DNA of 20,777 nucleotides from contig JAUYMV010000539.1 in assembly GCA_030698645.1 (NCBI GenBank), positions 1 through 20,777 on the forward strand. Reading direction: 5' to 3'. The translations under genes were made by a program, and so were the position numbers. Source of the stretch: Mesorhizobium sp. Its GTDB lineage: Bacteria; Pseudomonadota; Alphaproteobacteria; Rhizobiales; Rhizobiaceae. Position 1 is the stretch's first letter; each line of letters starts with the position of its first letter. Below are positions 15,446 through 20,777 of the stretch, in pieces. Under the pieces are notes generated by a model. It saw nothing but the letters and a program-made list of their open reading frames with translations. It was not told the DNA's origin and did not search any database.

Positions 15446-16029
15446 GCGCCGGTTTCCTGAGATATCGCGCGCGCGCGACCGGGCGCGCTGCGCGCCAGCA
15501 AGCGCTTGCGCCTCTGCCTTTGGAAGGCCGACGTCGCCCATCGCGTCAGACCATAGAAGACGAGGCCGAACAGCAGGCCGAGCGGCACGCCTCCAGCGGT
15601 CATCGGTTTCAGGAGCGGCGTCCACAACTGCGTGAACTCGAGATGCCAAAGCGCCTTGCCGAGATGCAACGGCTCGATGTCGCCCGGATGCCTGCCATAC
15701 AGGATAAATCGACCGAGTTCGTAGGTCGCGCCCCATATGAAGGGAAAGGTGAGCGGATTGCCGACCGCGGTTCCGAGGGCCGAGGCCAGCATGTTGCCGC
15801 GAATGATGAAGGCGACCGCCGCGGCGATGACGAAATGGGTTCCCATGAACGGCAGGAATGACGCGAAGACGCCGGCCGCGACCCCCGCCGCAACGGCATG
15901 CGGCGTCGCCGAAAGACGCAGGATGCGCTTCTTGATGTAGAGCGCCGAGCGCCCAAAGGAGCGACGCGGCCACAGAAAAATCCGTGCTCGCTCCCAAAAA
16001 TCGGCCGGTATGCGTCGCCTGAAGATCAT
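15442..16029 (-). CDS. DUF2062 membrane protein
   Basis: This 195-residue inner-membrane protein belongs to the DUF2062 family, whose function is unknown. The conserved core is [20 protein letters not shown] (42-61), followed by [17 protein letters not shown] (63-79) and [15 protein letters not shown] (86-100). A further membrane segment lies near 145-165 ([16 protein letters not shown]). The ends are rich in Arg. Proteins of this family are regularly found beside acpS and pyrE in related bacteria, so its place here is ordinary. The ATG at 16029 has no normal ribosome site: GGGG is only one base away, and a promoter -10 ends 5 bases before the ATG. Translation may therefore start on a leaderless message. 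Confidence 0.9.
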   Translation of the reverse strand: MIFRRRIPADFWERARIFLWPRRSFGRSALYIKKRILRLSATPHAVAAGVAAGVFASFLPFMGTHFVIAAAVAFIIRGNMLASALGTAVGNPLTFPFIWGATYELGRFILYGRHPGDIEPLHLGKALWHLEFTQLWTPLLKPMTAGGVPLGLLFGLVFYGLTRWATSAFQRQRRKRLLARSAPGRARAISQETGA

Positions 16030-16034
16030 ACCCC

Positions 16035-16063
16035 GATATAGACACGGCGCGCATGCCGCACAA
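16035..16063 (-). promoter_or_regulatory. Promoter for DUF2062-acpS-(lepB-rnc-era), placed for a leaderless mRNA
   Basis: On the minus strand a -35 TTGTGC (16063-16058) is followed after 17 bases by a -10 TATATC (16040-16035). With the preceding C it contains CTATAT, the -10 core common in rhizobia. The -10 ends 5 bases before the ATG at 16029, so transcription should start at or within a base or two of the start codon. The -35 is weak. Confidence 0.45.
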
Positions 16064-16093
16064 CCTCGCGTCTGCGCCCCGGCGAGCGGCCCG

Positions 16094-16672
16094 TCAGAGG
16101 TTCCGGCTGCCTGGCTTCACGGCGGGAATGGCTGCCAGTTCCGGCGGCAGGCGGTCGGCCGGATAGGCCGGCACCTCGTATTCGGCGAGCGAAATCAGCG
16201 GCACACCGACCTTGGTCTTTCCGGCCGACCGGTCGACGATGCAGGCTGCGGCGAGCACCTCGGCGCCGATGCCGCGCAGGCAGTCGATGGTCTCGCGGAT
16301 CGACAGGCCGGTGGTCACGATGTCCTCGACGATGACGACGCGGGCGCCTTCGGCTATCTCGAAGCGGCGCAGGCGAAATTCGCCACCCTCGCGCTCCACC
16401 CAGATCGCCGGGACGCCGAGATGGCGCGAGGTCTCGTAGGCCGGGATGATGCCGCCGATCGCCGGGCCGACGACATAGTCGATCTGGCCTGGGACCTCGG
16501 CGCGGATCTTCGCGGCGAGCGCCCGACAGAGTAGCTCCGTCTTGTCGGCATGCATGAAGACGCGCGCCTTCTGCAGGAAGATCGGGCTGCGCAGACCCGA
16601 GGTGAGGATGAAATGCCCCTCCAGCACGGCGCCGGCGTCGCGGAAAACCTGCAATACTTCGTCGGTCGTCAT
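16094..16672 (-). CDS. pyrE: Orotate phosphoribosyltransferase
   Basis: This 192-residue PyrE joins orotate to PRPP to make orotidine monophosphate in pyrimidine synthesis. The PRPP-binding loop is [13 protein letters not shown] (112-124), with the acidic pair Glu116-Asp117. The N-terminal segment [20 protein letters not shown] (18-37) and [14 protein letters not shown] (67-80) are typical of the family. The open frame goes up to an ATG at 16705, which overlaps the rsh stop by 8 bases, but [10 protein letters not shown] from 16672 is the usual start and has a G-rich stretch about 6 bases upstream. It follows rsh by 25 bases on the same strand, so the two are probably cotranscribed. Confidence 0.96.
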   Translation of the reverse strand: MTTDEVLQVFRDAGAVLEGHFILTSGLRSPIFLQKARVFMHADKTELLCRALAAKIRAEVPGQIDYVVGPAIGGIIPAYETSRHLGVPAIWVEREGGEFRLRRFEIAEGARVVIVEDIVTTGLSIRETIDCLRGIGAEVLAAACIVDRSAGKTKVGVPLISLAEYEVPAYPADRLPPELAAIPAVKPGSRNL

Positions 16673-16697
16673 GGTGCCCCCGGTTTGCGCCCTCGCA

Positions 16698-18929
16698 TCA
16701 GCCATTGACGCGCTTCGCCTCGCTGACGGCGCCGTTGTCCTTCAACTGCGAAATCAGCCTGTTCAGATGTTTGAGGTCCCAGACCTCGAGGTCAATCACC
16801 ATCTCGGTGAAATCGGGGGCCGGACGGACCATCGACAGCGAGTGTATGTTGGCGTCGTTGGCGGCGACCACCTGGGCGATATCGGCGAGCGATCCGGGTG
16901 AGTTGATGGCCGTCACCGAAATACGGGCCGGAAAGCGTTCCTTCTTCTCTTCGTCGATATCCCAACGCACGTCGATCCAGCGCTCCGGCTGGTCGTCGAA
17001 GGCCATAAGCGAGGGCGACTGGATCGGATAGATGGTGATGCCGGCGCCGGGCTGCAGGATGCCGACGATGCGGTCGCCCGGCACGGCGCCCTCGGGCGCG
17101 AACTGCACCGGCAGGTCGCCGCGGACGCCGCGGATCGGCAGGGCGCCGATATCCTTGCCGGATTGCTTGTCCTTGCGCGCCGATGACAGGCCGGGAATCT
17201 GGAACAGCATAGAGGCGGCGTTGCGCAGCTTCGACCAGCCCTCCTCGCGCGGCTTCGGCGGCAGCGCAACGCGTTCTTCCTTGATGCCCGGATAGACCGC
17301 CTTCATGACATCCGCCGACGAGAGTTCTCCACGCCCGACCGCGGCCAGCACGTCGTCGATGTCCTTGCGCGCGAGCCGCAGCAGCACCGGCTTCAGCATC
17401 TCCTTGGTGAAGGCCTTGTCGGATCGCTCGAAGGCGCGCTCGAGGATACGGATGCCGAGCCCGGAATATTGCTTGCGGATCGCCATCTTGGTGGCGCGGC
17501 GGATTGCCGAGCGCGCCTTGCCGGTGACCACCACCGATTCCCAGGCGGCTGGCGGCACCTGCGCCTTGGAGCGGATGATCTCGACCTCGTCGCCGTTTTG
17601 CAGTTCCGTCATCAGCGGCATGACCCGCTTGTTGACCTTGGCGCCGACACAGGTATCGCCGACGTCGGTGTGCACAGCATAGGCGAAGTCGATCGGCGTC
17701 GCGCCGCGCGGCAGGGCGATCAGCATGCCCTTCGGCGTGAAGCAGAAGACCTGATCCTGGAACAGTTCCAGCTTGGTGTTTTCGAGGAAATCTTCCGGGT
17801 TGTCGCCTTCGGCCAGCGACTCGATCGTACGGCGCAGCCAGGCATAGGCGTTGGTCTCGCTGGAGATCGTGTAGCCGGCGCCATTCGGCCGCTTCGGCCC
17901 ATCCTTGTAGATGGAATGGGCGGCGACGCCGTATTCGGCGACCCGGTCCATCTCGTGCGTGCGGATCTGCAGCTCGACGCGCTGGCGCGACGGCCCGACG
18001 ATCGTCGTGTGGATCGAGCGGTAGTCGTTCTGCTTGGGGATCGAGATGTAGTCCTTGAAGCGTCCGGGCACCATCTGCCACGTCGTGTGGATGGCTCCCA
18101 GCGCGCGGTAGCAGTCCGCGACGCTTTCGACGACGACGCGAAAGCCGATGATGTCGGAGAGCTGCTCGAAGGACAGCGCCTTGGCTTCCATCTTGCGAAA
18201 CACCGACCAGGGCTTCTTCTGGCGGCCCTTGACGGACGCCTTGATACCGTTCTCGGCAAACATCGCCGACAGCGTCTTCTCGATCTCCTCGATGACCGGA
18301 CGGCTCTTTTCGACGAAACCCGACAGGCGCTCGGTCACCGTCCGGTAGGCGTCCGGATTGACGAAGCGGAAGGCCAGTTCCTCGAGCTCCTCGCGCATGT
18401 CCTGCATGCCCATGCGGCCGGCCAGCGGCGCATAGATCTCCATCGTCTCCTCGGCGATGCGCAGGCGCTTGCTTTCGGGCACGTGCTGCAATGTGCGCAT
18501 GTTGTGCAACCGGTCGGCGAGCTTGACGAGGAGGACGCGCACGTCCTCGGAAATGGCCAGCAGGAGCTTGCGCAGGTTTTCGGCCTGTTCGGCCTTCTTG
18601 GACACCAGGTCGAGACGCTTCAGCTTGGTCAGGCCCTCGACCAGCCGGCCGATATCGGGGCCGAACAGCTCGTCGATCTCCTGACGCGTCGCGGTGGTGT
18701 CCTCGATCGTGTCATGCAGCAGGGCGACCGCGATGGTCGCCTCGTCAAGATGCATCTCGGTCAGGATCGCGGCGACTTCGAGCGGATGCGAGAAATAGGG
18801 GTCGCCCGAGGCGCGGCGCTGGTGGCCATGCTTCTGCATGGCATAGACATAGGCCTTGTTGAGCAGCGCCTCGTTGACGTCGGGCTTGTAGCGCTGGACG
18901 CGCTCGACAAGCTCATATTGACGCATCAT
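16698..18929 (-). CDS. rsh: Bifunctional (p)ppGpp synthetase/hydrolase, RelA/SpoT type
   Basis: This 743-residue Rsh makes and degrades the stringent-response nucleotide (p)ppGpp. The N-terminal HD hydrolase has His48, His72-Asp73 in LLHDTIEDT, and LADRLHNM (137-144). The synthetase domain has RFKD at 290-293, the basic form found in bifunctional enzymes (RelA-only enzymes have an acidic EFDD-type motif), followed by [12 protein letters not shown] domain begins at about 395 ([19 protein letters not shown]), and an ACT domain closes the chain (about 665-740, [19 protein letters not shown]). It is probably the only long RelA/SpoT protein in the genome, as is usual in this order. The ATG at 18929 was chosen over ATG 18926 and an upstream TTG at 18947. 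A terminator lies just before the start. Confidence 0.96.
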   Translation of the reverse strand: MMRQYELVERVQRYKPDVNEALLNKAYVYAMQKHGHQRRASGDPYFSHPLEVAAILTEMHLDEATIAVALLHDTIEDTTATRQEIDELFGPDIGRLVEGLTKLKRLDLVSKKAEQAENLRKLLLAISEDVRVLLVKLADRLHNMRTLQHVPESKRLRIAEETMEIYAPLAGRMGMQDMREELEELAFRFVNPDAYRTVTERLSGFVEKSRPVIEEIEKTLSAMFAENGIKASVKGRQKKPWSVFRKMEAKALSFEQLSDIIGFRVVVESVADCYRALGAIHTTWQMVPGRFKDYISIPKQNDYRSIHTTIVGPSRQRVELQIRTHEMDRVAEYGVAAHSIYKDGPKRPNGAGYTISSETNAYAWLRRTIESLAEGDNPEDFLENTKLELFQDQVFCFTPKGMLIALPRGATPIDFAYAVHTDVGDTCVGAKVNKRVMPLMTELQNGDEVEIIRSKAQVPPAAWESVVVTGKARSAIRRATKMAIRKQYSGLGIRILERAFERSDKAFTKEMLKPVLLRLARKDIDDVLAAVGRGELSSADVMKAVYPGIKEERVALPPKPREEGWSKLRNAASMLFQIPGLSSARKDKQSGKDIGALPIRGVRGDLPVQFAPEGAVPGDRIVGILQPGAGITIYPIQSPSLMAFDDQPERWIDVRWDIDEEKKERFPARISVTAINSPGSLADIAQVVAANDANIHSLSMVRPAPDFTEMVIDLEVWDLKHLNRLISQLKDNGAVSEAKRVNG

Positions 18930-18945
18930 GGGCGGATTCCAGGCC

Positions 18946-18983
18946 AAAAATGGAAAATGCGCCGCGCATCATCGCGCGGCGCA
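18946..18983 (-). terminator. Rho-independent terminator after rpoZ, just upstream of rsh
   Basis: On the minus strand TGCGCCGCGC (18983-18974) pairs perfectly over 10 positions with GCGCGGCGCA (18967-18958) around a 6-base loop. TTTT-CCA-TTTTT follows down to 18946. This is a strong terminator form. It lies 55 bases past the rpoZ stop and ends 17 bases before the rsh start codon. On the plus strand no T run follows, so it works in one direction only. Confidence 0.7.
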
Positions 18984-19037
18984 CCCCATTGATAGACATG
19001 AATGCGGCGGCACGAAAGCGCCGCGCCGAAGCGTCGT

Positions 19038-19439
19038 TCAGAAATCGTCGCTTTTTTCCGGCGCAACGAGGCCTTCGATGCCAGCGAGGAGGTCGTCCTC
19101 GGTCATGCGGTCGAAGACCACCTGATCGTCGTCATTGTCGGCGGCGGCCGCGTCGGCGGTGGCGCCGGACTTGACGATGAGATCCTGGCCGTCGGCCTCC
19201 GGCTCGTCGACCTCGACATGCTTCTGCAGCGAATGGATCAGGTCTTCCTTCAGGTCGTCGGGCGAAAGCGTCTCGTCGGCGATCTCGCGGAGCGCGACCA
19301 CGGGGTTCTTGTCGTTGTCGCGGTCGACCGTGATCGGCGCGCCCTGGCTGATCTGGCGGGCGCGATGGCCGGCCAAGAGGACCAGCTCGAAACGGTTCTC
19401 GACCTTGTCGATGCAATCTTCAACGGTTACGCGGGCCAT
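19038..19439 (-). CDS. rpoZ: RNA polymerase omega subunit
   Basis: Omega is a 133-residue subunit that helps assemble RNA polymerase and, in proteobacteria, forms part of a ppGpp-binding site. The conserved N-terminal half reads [20 protein letters not shown], then [15 protein letters not shown] and [19 protein letters not shown]. The C-terminal half is acidic and Asp/Ala-rich, as in other alphaproteobacteria, so the chain is longer than the 91 residues of E. coli. The ATG at 19439 has AAAGGGG about 7 bases upstream. It precedes rsh on the same strand, an arrangement that places a ppGpp target next to the ppGpp enzyme. It is followed by a terminator. Confidence 0.96.
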   Translation of the reverse strand: MARVTVEDCIDKVENRFELVLLAGHRARQISQGAPITVDRDNDKNPVVALREIADETLSPDDLKEDLIHSLQKHVEVDEPEADGQDLIVKSGATADAAAADNDDDQVVFDRMTEDDLLAGIEGLVAPEKSDDF

Positions 19440-19738
19440 GGACTGCCCCTTTCTTGCATGAATGTGGTGGAGATATTCGCGGCTGCTTAGCCCGTTCCGC
19501 CATCAATTACAAGCACGCAGCCGGCCGGCGGCGCGAAGCTGGATGTTTTACGGAAAGAGCCTTCGCCGCGTCACAACATCACATCCCGGTCACTTTCGCT
19601 TGCACTGATGCCGACAGCACTTGGAATGCCGTTACGGCAGCGCTAGGTGACCTTTGCAGGACTATTTAAGCTGCCGCTGTTCCGCCCCGACGGAAAGCGC
19701 GTTTCGAATGATTTGTTTCGGCGACAGGGGAATTGCAC
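19440..19738. other. Divergent intergenic region between rpoZ and the NYN gene
   Basis: These 299 bases must hold the promoters of rpoZ (minus) and the NYN-glycosylase pair (plus). No convincing gene is seen. A 13-base dyad TGCCG-TTA-CGGCA lies at 19627-19639. AGGGG at 19726-19730 is a good ribosome site for the NYN gene. A clear plus-strand promoter was not identified. Confidence 0.5.
19484..19512 (-). promoter_or_regulatory. Possible rpoZ promoter
   Basis: On the minus strand TTGTAA (19512-19507) and TAAGCA (19489-19484) are 17 bases apart, with a leader of about 38 bases to the rpoZ ATG. Both hexamers are only partial matches, so this is tentative. Confidence 0.28.
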
Positions 19739-20320
19739 ATGTTCGACGCCAGGGAAAAGATCGCCCTCTTCATCGACGGCGCCAATCTCTATGCGACGTC
19801 GAAGGCGCTTGGCTTCGACATCGACTACCGCAAGCTGCTTTCGAGCTTCCAGAAGCGCGGCTATCTGCTGCGGGCCTATTACTACACCGCGCTGATCGAG
19901 GATCAGGAATATTCGTCGATCCGACCGCTGATCGACTGGCTCGACTACAATGGCTACAAGGTCGTCACCAAGCCCGCCAAGGAATTCACCGACTCGACCG
20001 GGCGGCGCAAGATCAAGGGCAACATGGATATCGAGCTCGCTATCGACGCGCTCGAGCAAGCCGATGTGGTCGACCACTACGTGATCTTTTCGGGCGACGG
20101 GGATTTCCGCTCGCTGGTCGAGGCGCTGCAGCGGCGCGGCCGCAAGGTGACCGTGATCTCCACGATGGCTTCGCAGCCGCCGATGATCGCCGACGATCTG
20201 CGCCGCCAGGCCGATCATTTCATCGACCTGATGACGCTGCGGGCCGAGATCGGCCGGGAGATCGTCGACCGTCCGGTGCGCCGCGTCGAGACGCCCGACT
20301 TCGAGGAAGACGACCTGTGA
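19739..20320 (+). CDS. NYN-domain (LabA/DUF88-like) protein
   Basis: This 193-residue protein belongs to the NYN family, a PIN-like fold that includes ribonucleases. The acidic residues expected to bind metal are visible: Asp13 in ALFIDGANLY (9-18), Asp97 in KGNMDIELAIDAL (93-105), and Asp120 and Asp122 in FSGDGDFRSLVEAL (117-130). These suggest an active nuclease acting on RNA. The C-terminal 30 residues are charged and end in an acidic tail (EEDDL). The ATG at 19739 has AGGGG 8 bases upstream; a TTG two codons earlier is less likely. Its stop overlaps the start of the uracil-DNA glycosylase gene by 4 bases (GTGA). The target is unknown. The family is clear, and nuclease activity is inferred. 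Confidence 0.9.
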   Translation: MFDAREKIALFIDGANLYATSKALGFDIDYRKLLSSFQKRGYLLRAYYYTALIEDQEYSSIRPLIDWLDYNGYKVVTKPAKEFTDSTGRRKIKGNMDIELAIDALEQADVVDHYVIFSGDGDFRSLVEALQRRGRKVTVISTMASQPPMIADDLRRQADHFIDLMTLRAEIGREIVDRPVRRVETPDFEEDDL

Positions 20321-20777
20321 GCCAGGCGATTTGCGCGGCGGAACCGTCGCGCGACTGTCCGCTCTGTCCGCGACTGCACGATTTCATCGCCTTGTCGCGG
20401 CAGAAGCAGCCCGACTGGTTCAACGCGCCGGTGCCGACCTTCGCGCCGCCGGAAGGCGACGCCTCGGTGCGCTTCCTGATCGTCGGCCTGGCGCCTGGCC
20501 TGCGCGGGGCAAACCGCACCGGACGACCGTTCACCGGCGACTATGCCGGCGATCTCCTCTACCGGACGCTGACCCGCTTCGGGTTCGCGCGCGGCAACTT
20601 CGACGCGCGCATCGACGACGGGCTGGAACTCGCCGGCACCGCCATCACCAACGCGGTCCGCTGCGTGCCGCCCGACAACAAGCCGGACGGCGGCGAGATC
20701 AATACCTGCCGGCGTTTCCTCTCGGCGACGATCGGACGCTTCGAAAATCTCAAGGCGATTTTAGCGCTCGGCACCAT
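20317..20777 (+). CDS. Uracil-DNA glycosylase, family 5 (UDGb)-like, C-terminus beyond window
   Basis: The visible 153 residues belong to an iron-sulfur uracil-DNA glycosylase, which removes uracil or other deaminated bases from DNA to start base-excision repair. The 4Fe-4S ligands appear as Cys14-x2-Cys17 (DCPLCPRL) and Cys116-x14-Cys131. The active-site motif GLAPGLRGANRTGRPFTGD (57-75) with AGDLLY resembles family 5 (UDGb), not family 4, which has GEAPG at this point. The start is a GTG at 20317 overlapping the NYN gene stop (GTGA), so translation is coupled. The C-terminal second motif, which would settle the family, lies outside the window. Confidence 0.9.
   Translation, partial: MSQAICAAEPSRDCPLCPRLHDFIALSRQKQPDWFNAPVPTFAPPEGDASVRFLIVGLAPGLRGANRTGRPFTGDYAGDLLYRTLTRFGFARGNFDARIDDGLELAGTAITNAVRCVPPDNKPDGGEINTCRRFLSATIGRFENLKAILALGT

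Noticed and set aside
16030..16063. Extension of the acpS reading frame up to 16063
   Set aside because: The added residues are the DUF2062 gene read out of frame. AcpS clearly begins MIIGLGSD at 15445.
18989..19017. Possible rsh promoter TTTCGT-N17-TATCAA on the minus strand
   Set aside because: The -35 is poor. The start would fall at the base of the terminator hairpin, so it is not supported well enough to list.
19454..19669. Small open frame of 71 codons on the plus strand between rpoZ and the NYN gene
   Set aside because: It has no ribosome site, no family resemblance and lies in a region expected to hold promoters.

Overview
This window looks like chromosomal DNA from a high-GC alphaproteobacterium. 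The order rpoZ, rsh, pyrE, DUF2062, acpS, lepB, rnc, era, together with the protein sequences, points to Hyphomicrobiales (Rhizobiales), probably near Mesorhizobium and the Phyllobacteriaceae. That placement rests on recognised family sequence and gene order; no search was run. No tRNA, rRNA, CRISPR array, insertion sequence or prophage gene was seen.

Left part (1 to about 4720, all minus strand). Read in the direction of transcription, an ECF sigma factor and its membrane anti-sigma factor come first and are translationally coupled. After a 141-base gap comes a GNAT acetyltransferase fused to a C39-like cysteine peptidase. It overlaps by 4 bases a RimK-type ATP-grasp ligase with an N-terminal RLAN domain. 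The start of an FAD-dependent amine or amino-acid oxidase follows 66 bases further on and runs off the window. The ligase and acetyltransferase-peptidase pair is the least understood system here. Its parts suggest addition and removal of amide-linked amino acids or peptides on an unknown substrate.

Middle part (4720 to 12508). An MFS transporter is divergent from the sigma factor. It has a clear sigma70-type promoter overlapped by a 20-base dyad that could be an operator. It converges with no spacer on a large DUF2339 membrane protein, which lies downstream of recO and a PaaI-type thioesterase on the minus strand. A PAS-PAS-GGDEF-EAL cyclic-di-GMP protein lies on the plus strand between recO and era.

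Right part (12551 to 20777). This is a conserved housekeeping cluster on the minus strand. In transcription order it holds rpoZ (RNA polymerase omega), rsh ((p)ppGpp synthetase/hydrolase), pyrE, a DUF2062 membrane protein, acpS, lepB, rnc and era. It links transcription and the stringent response, pyrimidine synthesis, lipid carrier activation, protein secretion and ribosome maturation. Several junctions are 4-base or similar stop/start overlaps. A rho-independent terminator sits between rpoZ and rsh. A promoter placed right at the DUF2062 start codon suggests a leaderless transcript for the distal genes. On the plus strand, divergent from rpoZ, an NYN-domain protein overlaps by 4 bases a family 5-like uracil-DNA glycosylase cut by the window end.
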